A stretch of DNA of 64,000 bases, from IMG/VR virus record IMGVR_UViG_3300033148_002931, positions 1 to 64,000 of that record. One strand, 5' to 3'. The position numbers and the translations under genes were made by a program. This stretch comes from a virus. Of the stretch, positions 40,725 to 48,956 are shown in pieces (position 1 is the first letter of the stretch; each line of letters starts with the position of its first letter). The notes below the pieces were generated by a model. It was not told the origin of the DNA, searched no databases, and saw nothing but the letters and a program-made list of their open reading frames with translations.

Positions 40725-41022
40725 ATTAATAGTTTATGTACTTATTGGTAGATTATTGGTATACCTTGCTCAGAGTTTCCCGTTCCAAGATGTATATTTT
40801 ATTGGTGAATGGTTTGAGGAAGGGAGGTTCTTGGGCAAGTTGGTTACGTGTGACTTATGTATAGGTGTATGGATATACTTTTTTCTAGCAATAAGTTGTA
40901 GATACAGTATATTTGGAAATAATATATTAGGACAATTTCTTACTGGAGCAAGTGCCTCATTTATAATGCACATTTTTGCAATTGGATGGCAAATCAAGTT
41001 TGGAATAGTAGAGATAAAATAA
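40717..41022 (+). CDS. Membrane protein in head operon
   Basis: 101 residues with hydrophobic segments at about 2-20, 45-62 and 72-95 and a CDLC motif near residue 45. DUF1360-like by appearance. Its presence between portal and protease is unusual; possible superinfection or membrane role. Confidence 0.55.
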   Translation: MYELIVYVLIGRLLVYLAQSFPFQDVYFIGEWFEEGRFLGKLVTCDLCIGVWIYFFLAISCRYSIFGNNILGQFLTGASASFIMHIFAIGWQIKFGIVEIK

Positions 41023-41023
41023 C

Positions 41024-42535
41024 ATGCCTTATAAAGATAATAGTGGATTACCTAAAAACGTAAAGAGCTTGCCACAAGAAGCACAAACAATGTGGCGGAA
41101 AATATTCAATTCCGCTTATGCAGGTACATGTAAGGGTAGGGATGATAAAGATGCTTGTGCCGCGAAGATAGCCTGGAGTCAAGTTAGTAAGAAGTACAAG
41201 AAAGAGAAAAGTAATCTTACTGAGTTTTCTCTTTTAATTAATGCTGCTACTCACAATAAAAAAGCAGATACATTACGTTGGAAAGCTAGCGCTTCTGATG
41301 TTCAAGATGACTTGTATGAAGATAATATGACTGCCGAGTTATTTAGCGACTTTATAAATAGAATTGATAAAAATGAGGCCGTGCCAGAATTTTATCAAAG
41401 CGATTACTGGAAAGGCGGTATGCCTTATCTATCTGTATCACATTATTTAGATCAAGGCGGTAAGGCTGTACCAGGGCCAATAGACAAAGTTTATGTTGAT
41501 GGTAATTATCTAAAAGCTACTGGGGAGTTTGATAAGACACCATTAGGTTTGGCTTGTTATCATGCAATATGTGAAGATTTATATGCGGAAAAAGTAGAAA
41601 ATAAGAATCCAATTCGGATTAGTATAGGATTTCTGGATTGGAAACATAGACATAAAGATGATGGAACAGTTTTTGATAGAGAAAATTCTGATGATTATTG
41701 TCCTAAATGCTTTTTAGAGGAAATGACTGGTAAACATTCTAGCAAAGAATACTTGCGTGGTCAACTTGTTCACTTAGCTCTAACAAGAGTACCAGTTAAT
41801 GAAAGAACGAAAATGGAGGTAAAAAGGTCTATGACTACAAGAAAAGAAGATGCCGCTTCCATCATTGGTGAAGAATTGACTGATGAGTTGGAGCAAGAAA
41901 ATTTAGGAGAACCGGTGGCTGACAAGCAAAAGGCGTTAGTTGAAATGTCTGATACAAAAGATAAGGAGAAAGAAAAAGTTGTTGAAGATGTTGAAATTAA
42001 ATCTGATGTTGCTGAAGTAGAACCAGATAAAATTGACGTTTTATCTACTAAATTTGATAAGTTTGTAGAGAGTTTCTCTAATACAGATGCAATACATCCT
42101 TTAGACGAGGTATTAGATGAGTTCAAATCAAACTATGATAAAATAGTAAAGGCGGATTTGACTGCCGAGGAAAAGTTACAAAGTTTGCAACCTTCGTTAG
42201 ATAGTATTGCAAATATAACTGTAAAGAACATTCAAGATGAATTGGTTGATCCAGAAGTGAAAGAATCTGTTGTGCAAGCTGATATAATTACTAAGGCTTT
42301 GGTTGAAGTTATGAGACCATTAATGAGCAAATTAGATTTGGTTTTGGATCAAACTACACAGAAAGCCAACACGGAAGTGCCTGTTCGTAGGTCTATTCAA
42401 GCTATAGATGAGCTTCGCGGAGTAATACCTACAGAGCGGGTGAGCGCGGAATCAAAAGTTACACAGTCTAATACACCCAAGTTGCGAGCAATGATTGAAC
42501 AATCAGTTGGCATACAGCCTGGACGTATTGGATAA
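41024..42535 (+). CDS. ChaB domain - head protease - scaffold fusion
   Basis: 503 residues. Residues 1-60 match a ChaB domain (LPKNVKSLPQEAQTMWRKIF...AYAGTCKGRDDKDACA..IAWSQVSKKY). Residues about 75-270 show prohead-protease-like layout (ISIGFLDWKHRH near 197; LVHLALTRVPVNE near 248). Residues 290-503 are acidic, coiled-coil and scaffold-like. ChaB fused to head proteases is known in phages. Catalytic residues not fixed by eye. Confidence 0.7.
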   Translation: MPYKDNSGLPKNVKSLPQEAQTMWRKIFNSAYAGTCKGRDDKDACAAKIAWSQVSKKYKKEKSNLTEFSLLINAATHNKKADTLRWKASASDVQDDLYEDNMTAELFSDFINRIDKNEAVPEFYQSDYWKGGMPYLSVSHYLDQGGKAVPGPIDKVYVDGNYLKATGEFDKTPLGLACYHAICEDLYAEKVENKNPIRISIGFLDWKHRHKDDGTVFDRENSDDYCPKCFLEEMTGKHSSKEYLRGQLVHLALTRVPVNERTKMEVKRSMTTRKEDAASIIGEELTDELEQENLGEPVADKQKALVEMSDTKDKEKEKVVEDVEIKSDVAEVEPDKIDVLSTKFDKFVESFSNTDAIHPLDEVLDEFKSNYDKIVKADLTAEEKLQSLQPSLDSIANITVKNIQDELVDPEVKESVVQADIITKALVEVMRPLMSKLDLVLDQTTQKANTEVPVRRSIQAIDELRGVIPTERVSAESKVTQSNTPKLRAMIEQSVGIQPGRIG

Positions 42536-42608
42536 AGAAAACAGCAACTCCGGTTAAACCATTATAGGTGTCGGATATAACAATTATTGGTAAATATTGG
42601 AGGTAATT

Positions 42609-43811
42609 ATGTCCGATTTATCGGGTGAAAAAGTATTAAATCTTGGTGCAGACGCGCAAAAAGAGAAATCTTTTATTGCATCTACTGAGGCGGGAGTTGT
42701 AACACGCGCGACTGATCCAGTTATTAGTCCAACTTACAGCACTCCAGGTGACTTTGCCGCTCAATATCCTCAACCATTAGACCCAACTGAAATTTTGGCG
42801 ATGTGTGATGAGATTACTCTTTATCGACACATTCCAGAATTACGAACTGGTTTGAAACAGGATATGTGGCGTGAAATGGATGAGCTAGACTTTACTTCTG
42901 GCTCTACTTATATTGCTTTTGCGGATGGTTATTGCCCAGAAGAATATGAGCACGATGGTGACAATATTACTATTACATTAAAGAATCTTGGTACTAAGAA
43001 ATCTTTAGGCATTTCTGATCTAATGCACTCATCTTCTGTGGCAATGGGTTATGGTGATGCTATCAACGCTCTCAATCCTGGTTTTCCTTCTAGTGAGGGA
43101 TTACCTGGTGGGCTAGATATGGCGGCTTTCCAACGTCAAACAATAGCAGACTTGAAAGAGAAAGAAGTAACCCTCGGAATGGCATTGACGCTGAACGGTT
43201 TAGATGATATGTTAATCAATGGTGATACCAATACTAACTCTTTGGAGTTTGATGGTATAGAATATTGGGCAGCCAATCAATCTTGTACCATGCACACTAA
43301 TAGTAATACCGCATCTGGTACTTTCTCTGCAAGCAGTTTCGATCGTTTCTTAGCAGAAAGTTGTGCTAAGGCACAGGAAGTTTGGGGACATCCTCAGGCT
43401 ATTCAGGAAATGATGGCGGGCTATTTCCAGCTTGGTTATGCCGGTAGCCAGATAGTTAATCATGCGAGTGGTAATCGTCTTACTCCAGGGTTCAACTTTG
43501 GCGGAGAGGTCAATACTGGAGTTGGTGCTCTCAAGGTGGTTGCAGATAACAACTTTGCAAGAGTAGATATTGGAGGTGGGGGCTTCCAGGCATCTCTGTG
43601 GACATTGAGAACTACACATAATGGGCAGCCATTAGTATATCGTAGAACACAGATACCACTGAGTATGAAAGACCTTGTTCCTGGTTGTACTGCAATTAGT
43701 TTTGAGATTTGGACTAAGACAGCCCTTATTATCAAGGCTTGTTGTGCACAAGGACAATATACTTCTCAGTTTACTGGAAGGATAGTCTCGACCTGCGCTA
43801 CAATTGGGTAA
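42609..43811 (+). CDS. Major capsid protein, HK97-fold type
   Basis: 400 residues. Start at 42609 is set by GGAGG 5 bp upstream; the TTG at 42597 overlaps it. Features such as LINGDTNTNSLEFDGIEYW near residue 200 are seen in HK97-fold capsid proteins. The order portal, protease/scaffold, capsid supports the call. It ends just before a 13-bp hairpin. Confidence 0.85.
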   Translation: MSDLSGEKVLNLGADAQKEKSFIASTEAGVVTRATDPVISPTYSTPGDFAAQYPQPLDPTEILAMCDEITLYRHIPELRTGLKQDMWREMDELDFTSGSTYIAFADGYCPEEYEHDGDNITITLKNLGTKKSLGISDLMHSSSVAMGYGDAINALNPGFPSSEGLPGGLDMAAFQRQTIADLKEKEVTLGMALTLNGLDDMLINGDTNTNSLEFDGIEYWAANQSCTMHTNSNTASGTFSASSFDRFLAESCAKAQEVWGHPQAIQEMMAGYFQLGYAGSQIVNHASGNRLTPGFNFGGEVNTGVGALKVVADNNFARVDIGGGGFQASLWTLRTTHNGQPLVYRRTQIPLSMKDLVPGCTAISFEIWTKTALIIKACCAQGQYTSQFTGRIVSTCATIG

Positions 43812-43820
43812 ATAAATAAT

Positions 43821-43850
43821 GTAGCTGGCATTTGATTAAATGCCAGCTAC
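43821..43850 (+). terminator. 13-bp stem-loop after capsid gene
   Basis: GTAGCTGGCATTT pairs perfectly with AAATGCCAGCTAC over a GATT loop. No U-tract follows, so it may stabilise the capsid mRNA or partly terminate. Confidence 0.6.
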
Positions 43851-43866
43851 AAATAAGAGGTAACAA

Positions 43867-44514
43867 ATGACAATAAGAGAACAGTATTCTGAAACTGAAA
43901 GTCTTAACCGTTTATTAAAAACCCTAAAAGGCAGTGCACCAACAGAGGACGCACCCGGCACTTTGACTGGCGAAATTCTGGCTTCAAATATAGTTTGGTC
44001 AGATATAGCAGAAATATTTGCAGGATCATTACCTGGTGAACAGCTTTATTTCCCTGACTATATGCGTATGAGATATGGTCAAATATATATGTCTACTGCT
44101 ACTGGTACTTCTCAGGCGTTTGCTTCGGGCACATGGGAAGCTGTTGAGGGTTTTCAAGCGGCAGTTGGTAGTTGTTCTTATATAACCGGTGATTATGCTA
44201 ATAACAGGTTATTTGTAACAAAATCTGGTACTTACCTGGCTAATTTTGGTGTTACTTATGATGCTGTTACTGGTACTGCCAATGTTATAGAATGGCAACT
44301 AACGGTTGAAGGAACACAGCAAGCAAATATGGCAACTAGAAATACATTGCTTTATACTACTGATTGTATTCTATATGCTGGTGCAGAAGGATTTGTAACG
44401 ATTGATGCTGGAACAACTGGCGTATCTGTTGAAGTGGATGCCCGTTTATTGACAGAAGATAGAACATTACATACTTACGAGGCACAACTTAATCTAGTAA
44501 AAATTAGCAATTAG
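43867..44514 (+). CDS. Head decoration or fibre protein
   Basis: 215 residues, GAGG 7 bp upstream. N-terminal helical segment, then a beta-rich C1q/TNF-like domain from about residue 70 (SGTYLANFGVTYDAVTG, EWQLTVEGTQ, LHTYEAQLNLVKIS). Such jelly-rolls serve as capsid decoration or fibre tips. It is the last virion gene before the island promoter. Confidence 0.65.
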   Translation: MTIREQYSETESLNRLLKTLKGSAPTEDAPGTLTGEILASNIVWSDIAEIFAGSLPGEQLYFPDYMRMRYGQIYMSTATGTSQAFASGTWEAVEGFQAAVGSCSYITGDYANNRLFVTKSGTYLANFGVTYDAVTGTANVIEWQLTVEGTQQANMATRNTLLYTTDCILYAGAEGFVTIDAGTTGVSVEVDARLLTEDRTLHTYEAQLNLVKISN

Positions 44515-44517
44515 TCC

Positions 44518-44545
44518 TTGACAAATAAGTAATAATGATTATAAT
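44518..44545 (+). promoter_or_regulatory. Consensus promoter of the accessory island
   Basis: TTGACA (44518-44523), 16-bp spacer, TATAAT (44540-44545). It lies directly after the decoration gene stop and gives the downstream accessory genes independent expression, as in morons. Confidence 0.8.
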
Positions 44546-44651
44546 ATAGGTAGGGTATTTCATGTTTCCCTCCTTTCTTGGCGAAGCCCTATCTTATTGT
44601 CTGCCCTGACTTTGAGATAGGGCTGAAATTTAATAAATAATGGAGAAAATA
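44546..44651 (+). promoter_or_regulatory. Structured 5' leader
   Basis: About 95 nt between promoter and first ATG. AGCCCTATCT (44585-44594) pairs with AGATAGGGCT (44615-44624) around a 20-nt loop. The upstream GGTAGGGTA could pair with GCCCTATC instead, giving an alternative fold. A regulatory RNA role is inference. Confidence 0.45.
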
Positions 44652-44927
44652 ATGATAGAAACAACGGATATGTACCTTGCGGCTGCTCTTTTGGCTTATG
44701 GCGGGAACTATCAAGGTACTGACAAGAGTGATATAAAAAGACAAAAGTTCTTATTTGATGATGATATAGGGGTAGAGAAAGTATTTATAATGCTTGATAA
44801 TCAAGTAGCCGCGCAATATGACCCTACTTTTGAAGAAATAGAAAATCTCTCTGATTCATTTAAGTTAGTGTATCCACCCAATTATCCACAAGCATTAAAG
44901 AGAATAAAAACAATAATTCATAAATGA
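44652..44927 (+). CDS. 91-residue protein, function unknown
   Basis: Start at 44652 after GGAG. First gene of the accessory island. Mixed alpha/beta (YLAAALLAYGGNYQG...KRQKFLFDD, QALKRIKTIIHK). Coupled to the next gene. DUF-type proteins with this layout are common in phages. Confidence 0.6.
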   Translation: MIETTDMYLAAALLAYGGNYQGTDKSDIKRQKFLFDDDIGVEKVFIMLDNQVAAQYDPTFEEIENLSDSFKLVYPPNYPQALKRIKTIIHK

Positions 44928-45169
44928 TAAGTGTTAATAATAAGACAGCAATAAAATATTTCCAAACTATTCCACATACAGTTAAGATGGGCAATAATCA
45001 TTATACTTTTGTAGTGCAGGCGAATATTTGTCTTTGCTGGGTAGACAATTGGAATGTAGAAAGAATATTGAGTAAAACAAAATCTTGTTGTGGTGGTAAT
45101 AAGAATAGAGTATATCGTCTAGCAAATGAATCAGATGTTAGACGTTGGACTAATAAAGGTGGTAGATAA
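44924..45169 (+). CDS. 81-residue protein, function unknown
   Basis: ATGA coupling with the previous gene. Cys pair in TKSCCGG, basic C-terminus (RRWTNKGGR). Function unknown. Confidence 0.6.
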   Translation: MISVNNKTAIKYFQTIPHTVKMGNNHYTFVVQANICLCWVDNWNVERILSKTKSCCGGNKNRVYRLANESDVRRWTNKGGR

Positions 45170-45234
45170 TGAATATTAAAAATATGGTAAAATAAATTAT
45201 TGGTTAATCAATTTGAAAATAAGGAGAAAAAGAG

Positions 45235-45534
45235 ATGACTGTTGAAATTTTGACTGGATATGCCGCAGCTACACTATCACTATTGGTTGCGTATGTCCCT
45301 GGACTGAATACTTGGTTTGAGGGATTAAGCGGAATATACAAACGTCTTGTTATGCTGGTCTTGTTATTTATAGTGTCATTGGGAGCACTAGGAATTGCTT
45401 GCACTGGAAATGCAGATGTGTTTGGACTTACGACTATATGTGATTATAATGGTATGGTTGCGCTAGCGCGAGTATTCGCGACTGCTGTAATTGCTAATCA
45501 GGCAACATTCTTGATAACACCCAAGAAACATTAA
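45235..45534 (+). CDS. Holin-like membrane protein
   Basis: 99 residues, AAGGAG upstream. Three hydrophobic segments at about 3-23, 35-56 and 72-92. The layout resembles uncharacterised siphovirus holin-like proteins. No endolysin is adjacent (GH25 is on the other strand), so it may act elsewhere, for example in membrane exclusion. Confidence 0.6.
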   Translation: MTVEILTGYAAATLSLLVAYVPGLNTWFEGLSGIYKRLVMLVLLFIVSLGALGIACTGNADVFGLTTICDYNGMVALARVFATAVIANQATFLITPKKH

Positions 45535-45535
45535 T

Positions 45536-45607
45536 CTAACGTTAATGTTAGAGAGCAAAATTTAGGATATAATTAGTCTAGGTATAACTATGTACCTAGA
45601 CTAATTA
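45536..45607 (+). repeat. Two palindromes, one with a 15-bp perfect stem
   Basis: CTAAC/GTTAG at 45537-45552, and a 15-bp perfect stem (45570-45584 with 45593-45607, 8-nt loop). TATAAT at about 45568 overlaps the second stem's base. Could be a regulated internal promoter or processing site. Confidence 0.5.
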
Positions 45608-45627
45608 GTTTATAAAGGAGAATGAAA

Positions 45628-45744
45628 ATGAATGATTGGATTACTACTGTTATAATAGCACTTTTTATAGCGGCGATAGGCGCGGCCGGAATCGCAATGG
45701 TAATTTTGTTGGTTGGTTCTTGTATGATAAAGTTTTTGGGCTAA
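45628..45744 (+). CDS. 38-residue membrane miniprotein
   Basis: AAAGGAG 7 bp before the ATG at 45628. One Ala/Ile/Val-rich helix (VIIALFIAAIGAAGIAMVIL). Follows the 15-bp stem-loop. Function unknown. Confidence 0.5.
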   Translation: MNDWITTVIIALFIAAIGAAGIAMVILLVGSCMIKFLG

Positions 45745-45766
45745 TTATTTATAGGTGAGAATGAAA

Positions 45767-46021
45767 ATGAATAATGAGGTTGATGATGAGACTGAACGAT
45801 TTCAAAGTGCCTTAGAGCAATTTGTTGACGATATTTATAATCTAATGCAGAGGCATGAAACTATTTTATTGAAGTCGGAGCGGAAATTTATTGATAGTCC
45901 ACTCAAAATTGATGATAAATATTTCAGGGAATTATTTGACGTTTGGAGTGAGTGGTATGCTACGAGATGTAAATATACCGCGAGAAAACTTTGCGCAAAG
46001 GAGAATGAAGATGAAAAATGA
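45767..46021 (+). CDS. 84-residue helical protein
   Basis: AGGTGAG upstream of the ATG at 45767 (an ATG two codons earlier is possible). Acidic N-terminus, helical. Overlaps the next gene by 11 bp. Function unknown. Confidence 0.55.
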   Translation: MNNEVDDETERFQSALEQFVDDIYNLMQRHETILLKSERKFIDSPLKIDDKYFRELFDVWSEWYATRCKYTARKLCAKENEDEK

Positions 46022-46241
46022 TTTTGTTGATTTGGCTATGATTGTATTTATGGTGGTTTTAATTATAGTGGCAATTTTAATGATTGTTTCCTGTATAATA
46101 AATGCAAATATTTCTTCGGCAGATTATAGTTTTTGTGTAGAACAAGGATATACTGGAATTATGGAAGTAGATAGAACTACATATTGCTATCGAAGTGATG
46201 GTGTTGAATTAATAAATATAGAAGAATTGAGAAAGAAATAA
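46011..46241 (+). CDS. Membrane protein, duplicated gene copy 1
   Basis: 76 residues from ATG 46011 (AAGGAG upstream). One membrane helix (about 7-32), then an outer domain FCVEQGYTG...YCY...INIEELRKK. The second copy at 46591-46821 shares this whole C-terminal domain, and the 49-bp sequences around their stops are nearly identical. Confidence 0.6.
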   Translation: MKNDFVDLAMIVFMVVLIIVAILMIVSCIINANISSADYSFCVEQGYTGIMEVDRTTYCYRSDGVELINIEELRKK

Positions 46242-46252
46242 TTGGATAAAAT

Positions 46253-46594
46253 ATGAAAACGGTTAGAGAAGAATTAACTAGATTAGGATTTGATTGGAAT
46301 AAAGGAATAATTATTTATCAAAAAGTTATTAATGATAATAATAAATTCCGCCGATATATAAAGTCTGCTAAAGGTAAAGTAATTAGTTCTTTTCATCCAA
46401 TATTAGATACAAAATATGATTCGAGTCTTAGTGGGTATGATGCTCCTCGAATAATTGCAAAAGATAAGCATTATATTTATTTTTTGTGTATATATGATGG
46501 AGCAACCTGGTTTGAAAAGATTGCCATTAATATTGAAAAAGAATATATTAATAATCTAATGCCATGTGCAGGATTGAGAGTAGATAAAATATGA
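46253..46594 (+). CDS. Paralogue of the 16854-17183 protein
   Basis: 113 residues. Shares FDW-x2-GIIIYQ and IAKD-x-HYIYF...YDGATWFEKIAI with the minus-strand 109-residue protein. It sits between the two duplicated membrane genes. Function unknown. Confidence 0.6.
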   Translation: MKTVREELTRLGFDWNKGIIIYQKVINDNNKFRRYIKSAKGKVISSFHPILDTKYDSSLSGYDAPRIIAKDKHYIYFLCIYDGATWFEKIAINIEKEYINNLMPCAGLRVDKI

Positions 46595-46821
46595 AAATGA
46601 GCAACAGTGAATTTATTGAGCGGGTACTTATAGTGCTTTTAATATTAGGCTTAATTATTAGAATGAGTTCTTGTATGGTAAATGTAGTTAATTCAAAAAT
46701 AAATTATAATTTTTGTGTAGAGCAAGGATATACTGGAAGTGTAGAAATAAATAAGATTGTCTATTGTTATCAAAACAATAATATGAAAATAATAAATATT
46801 GAGGAATTGAGAAAGAAATAA
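46591..46821 (+). CDS. Membrane protein, duplicated gene copy 2
   Basis: 76 residues; start overlaps the previous stop. One membrane helix (about 10-31), then FCVEQGYTGSVEINKIVYCYQ and INIEELRKK as in copy 1. Conserved Cys pairs suggest a disulphide in an exported domain. Confidence 0.6.
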   Translation: MKMSNSEFIERVLIVLLILGLIIRMSSCMVNVVNSKINYNFCVEQGYTGSVEINKIVYCYQNNNMKIINIEELRKK

Positions 46822-46832
46822 TTGGATAAAAT

Positions 46833-47687
46833 ATGAAAATTGCAGTTACAGGTTGGAAGGGAAGATTGGGAAGTCAATTAGTAGACAATGATTGTTATAT
46901 TCTTGATGTAGATATAACTGATAAAGCAGATGTTTATTCTAAAATAAAGTTATTAGCGCCAGATGTTGTAATCAATTGTGCCGCTATTACTGATGTAGAT
47001 GGTTGCGAAAGTGAAGATGGTTATACAAAAGCATTAGACGTAAATTATTTAGCAGTAGAGAATGTGCGTTGCGCTTGTAAGGAATACGATAGCAATTTAA
47101 TTCAAATAAGTACAGATTATATATTTGGTAGTAATAATGGCGCATATTCCGAGAAGAACAGACCATTAGCACAAAGTAATGGTGAACCAGTAAATAATTA
47201 TGGATGGAGCAAATTGGGTGGTGAGGATGTATTATTAACTACAAATATTTATAATAATTTGATAGTACGTACTACTGGTTTATATGGCAATCCGGATAAA
47301 CATGATTTTCTTCAATTAATACAAGAAACTGTGGGGGAAGGGAAAGAACTCAAAGTAACAAAAGAATTAATTGGAAATCAAACATATATTCCTCATTTAG
47401 CAAAGGCATTAATTTATGTTACTAACAATATTGAAATTATACGCAATAATAAAGTTTTGAATATTGCATCCGAAGATATAATTAGTAGATATGAATTTGC
47501 TCTTGCTATTGCCGATATATTTGGATATAATAAAGAATTGATTATTCCGTGTCTCAATAGTGAAATAGTAGAATGGAAAGCTAAGAGACCAAAAAAAGCA
47601 GGGCTAAAGACTTCTCTAGCAAAGAAATTAGGTGTGCCAATTTATACTATTGCAGAAGGGCTAAAAGAGTGTCGGAAAATAATATAG
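46833..47687 (+). CDS. RmlD-like NAD(P)-dependent sugar-nucleotide reductase
   Basis: 284 residues. Nucleotide-binding TGWKGRLG at residue 6, NCAAITDVDGCE near residue 50, STDYIFG near 92 and catalytic YGWSK near 128 (YxxxK). This matches extended SDRs of the dTDP-4-dehydrorhamnose reductase type, which reduce a 4-keto-sugar nucleotide. With the dehydrase gene 1.3 kb downstream, a deoxysugar pathway is suggested, but the NDP and sugar are not known. Confidence 0.82.
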   Translation: MKIAVTGWKGRLGSQLVDNDCYILDVDITDKADVYSKIKLLAPDVVINCAAITDVDGCESEDGYTKALDVNYLAVENVRCACKEYDSNLIQISTDYIFGSNNGAYSEKNRPLAQSNGEPVNNYGWSKLGGEDVLLTTNIYNNLIVRTTGLYGNPDKHDFLQLIQETVGEGKELKVTKELIGNQTYIPHLAKALIYVTNNIEIIRNNKVLNIASEDIISRYEFALAIADIFGYNKELIIPCLNSEIVEWKAKRPKKAGLKTSLAKKLGVPIYTIAEGLKECRKII

Positions 47688-47908
47688 AAACTTATATACA
47701 AGTGAGCGCTTGGGCGATGGATTTTTGGTATGCTTTTTTGGATCGTCCAAAATTTCTTAGGTGGATTGCTAAAATAGCTATGGGTAAATATGCTTATAGA
47801 GAATTATATGAGATAAAAGTTTGTTTTGAAAATGTTGATCTTTTGCCTAATATTGGGTATTCTCTTAAACATATGGATTACCACAAAGATAAGGTGGATT
47901 TAGGATGA
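47669..47908 (+). CDS. 79-residue protein, function unknown
   Basis: GTG start with AGAAGGG upstream, overlapping the reductase gene by 19 bp. Trp/Tyr-rich (SAWAMDFWYAFLDRPKFLRWIAK). Coupled to the next glycosyltransferase. Function unknown. Confidence 0.55.
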   Translation: MSENNIETYIQVSAWAMDFWYAFLDRPKFLRWIAKIAMGKYAYRELYEIKVCFENVDLLPNIGYSLKHMDYHKDKVDLG

Positions 47909-48618
47909 AAGTTAGTATCATAATACCGTTTTATAACTTATGGAATATGACTCATCAGAGATTGATGGAATTATTCAAATATGTTCCTGAACCATTAGAA
48001 ATTGTATTAGTAGACGATTGCTCTACTGATTTGGATTGCAAGTCCGGCATGGCTTGGTGGCAAAAATCTCCTATTCAGCATGATGTAAAGTATGTATGGA
48101 ACAAAGAGAACATTGGATTTGGTGGTTCTAATAATAGAGGGGCAAAGGCGGCTACTGGTGATATATTGATATTCCTCTCAAATGATGTTGTTATCAGTGG
48201 AGACTTTGTTCCTCGGATTGTGCAAATACTTCAAGAAAACAAAGATGTTATAATAGGAGGGCGAATAATTTATTGGGATAGTGGTTGGAACACTTTAGAT
48301 ATATACGGAAACAAAACCATTATCATGTATCCTGAAGGATGGTTAATTGCTTGTACTAAAGAAATGTGGAATAGAATTGGTGGTTTCGACAGGATATATG
48401 GCAAATTTGATGCAGAGGATATAGATATTGGCGCTTGGGCTGTTTATAATGATATTCCATTAATTGATTTAGAATCTCCATATTTGAATCATATATCTGG
48501 GCAAACTATTTATAAGATTTATCCTGATAGAATGGATTATACTAAACGAAACATTATAGCCTTGAAGCAAAAGTGGACATCATTGTTAGAGGAGAAATTT
48601 GTCGATGACACTAAATGA
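47905..48618 (+). CDS. GT2 family glycosyltransferase
   Basis: 237 residues. VSIIIPFYN at the N-terminus, LVDDCSTD near residue 35, NIGFGGSNNRGAK near 71 and FLSNDVV near 90: the GT-A fold with its metal-binding region. ATGA coupling to the previous gene. The FDAEDID motif near residue 170 fits the family's catalytic ED. Confidence 0.85.
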   Translation: MKVSIIIPFYNLWNMTHQRLMELFKYVPEPLEIVLVDDCSTDLDCKSGMAWWQKSPIQHDVKYVWNKENIGFGGSNNRGAKAATGDILIFLSNDVVISGDFVPRIVQILQENKDVIIGGRIIYWDSGWNTLDIYGNKTIIMYPEGWLIACTKEMWNRIGGFDRIYGKFDAEDIDIGAWAVYNDIPLIDLESPYLNHISGQTIYKIYPDRMDYTKRNIIALKQKWTSLLEEKFVDDTK

Positions 48619-48949
48619 GGAAACTAAATTTGCAAAAGAAATAGGGGCAATGCAATCAACTCTTACTATACAAACTAAAGCGATTAATCAATTATCACTA
48701 GATTTGAAAGAATATATTAAAAATCAATCTGAATTTGCTCAGGAATGTGCTAGAGCACATTATAGAATTAGTACCCATGATAAACAATTAGATACCCTTA
48801 CTATATGGGCTAGGGGTATAGATAAAATAATACCTTCGTTAGTATCTACTAATAAGATATTGATATTTATTGGTAGTGGATTAGGGCTTTCTATCATAGG
48901 ATTGATTTGGGCATTAATTACTGGACAAATAACATTAGTATTTTCTTAG
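48605..48949 (+). CDS. Coiled-coil protein with C-terminal membrane anchor
   Basis: 114 residues; ATG at 48605, though TTG at 48599 is also near GGAG. Long amphipathic N-terminal region, then one membrane segment (about 86-113). Layout resembles XhlA-type proteins, but this is weak. Overlaps the glycosyltransferase end. Confidence 0.5.
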   Translation: MTLNEETKFAKEIGAMQSTLTIQTKAINQLSLDLKEYIKNQSEFAQECARAHYRISTHDKQLDTLTIWARGIDKIIPSLVSTNKILIFIGSGLGLSIIGLIWALITGQITLVFS

Positions 48950-48956
48950 GAAAATA

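Noticed and set aside
48605-48949. Hemolysin XhlA as a firm call
   Set aside because: Only the coil-plus-anchor layout matches; the sequence motifs of that family are not evident.
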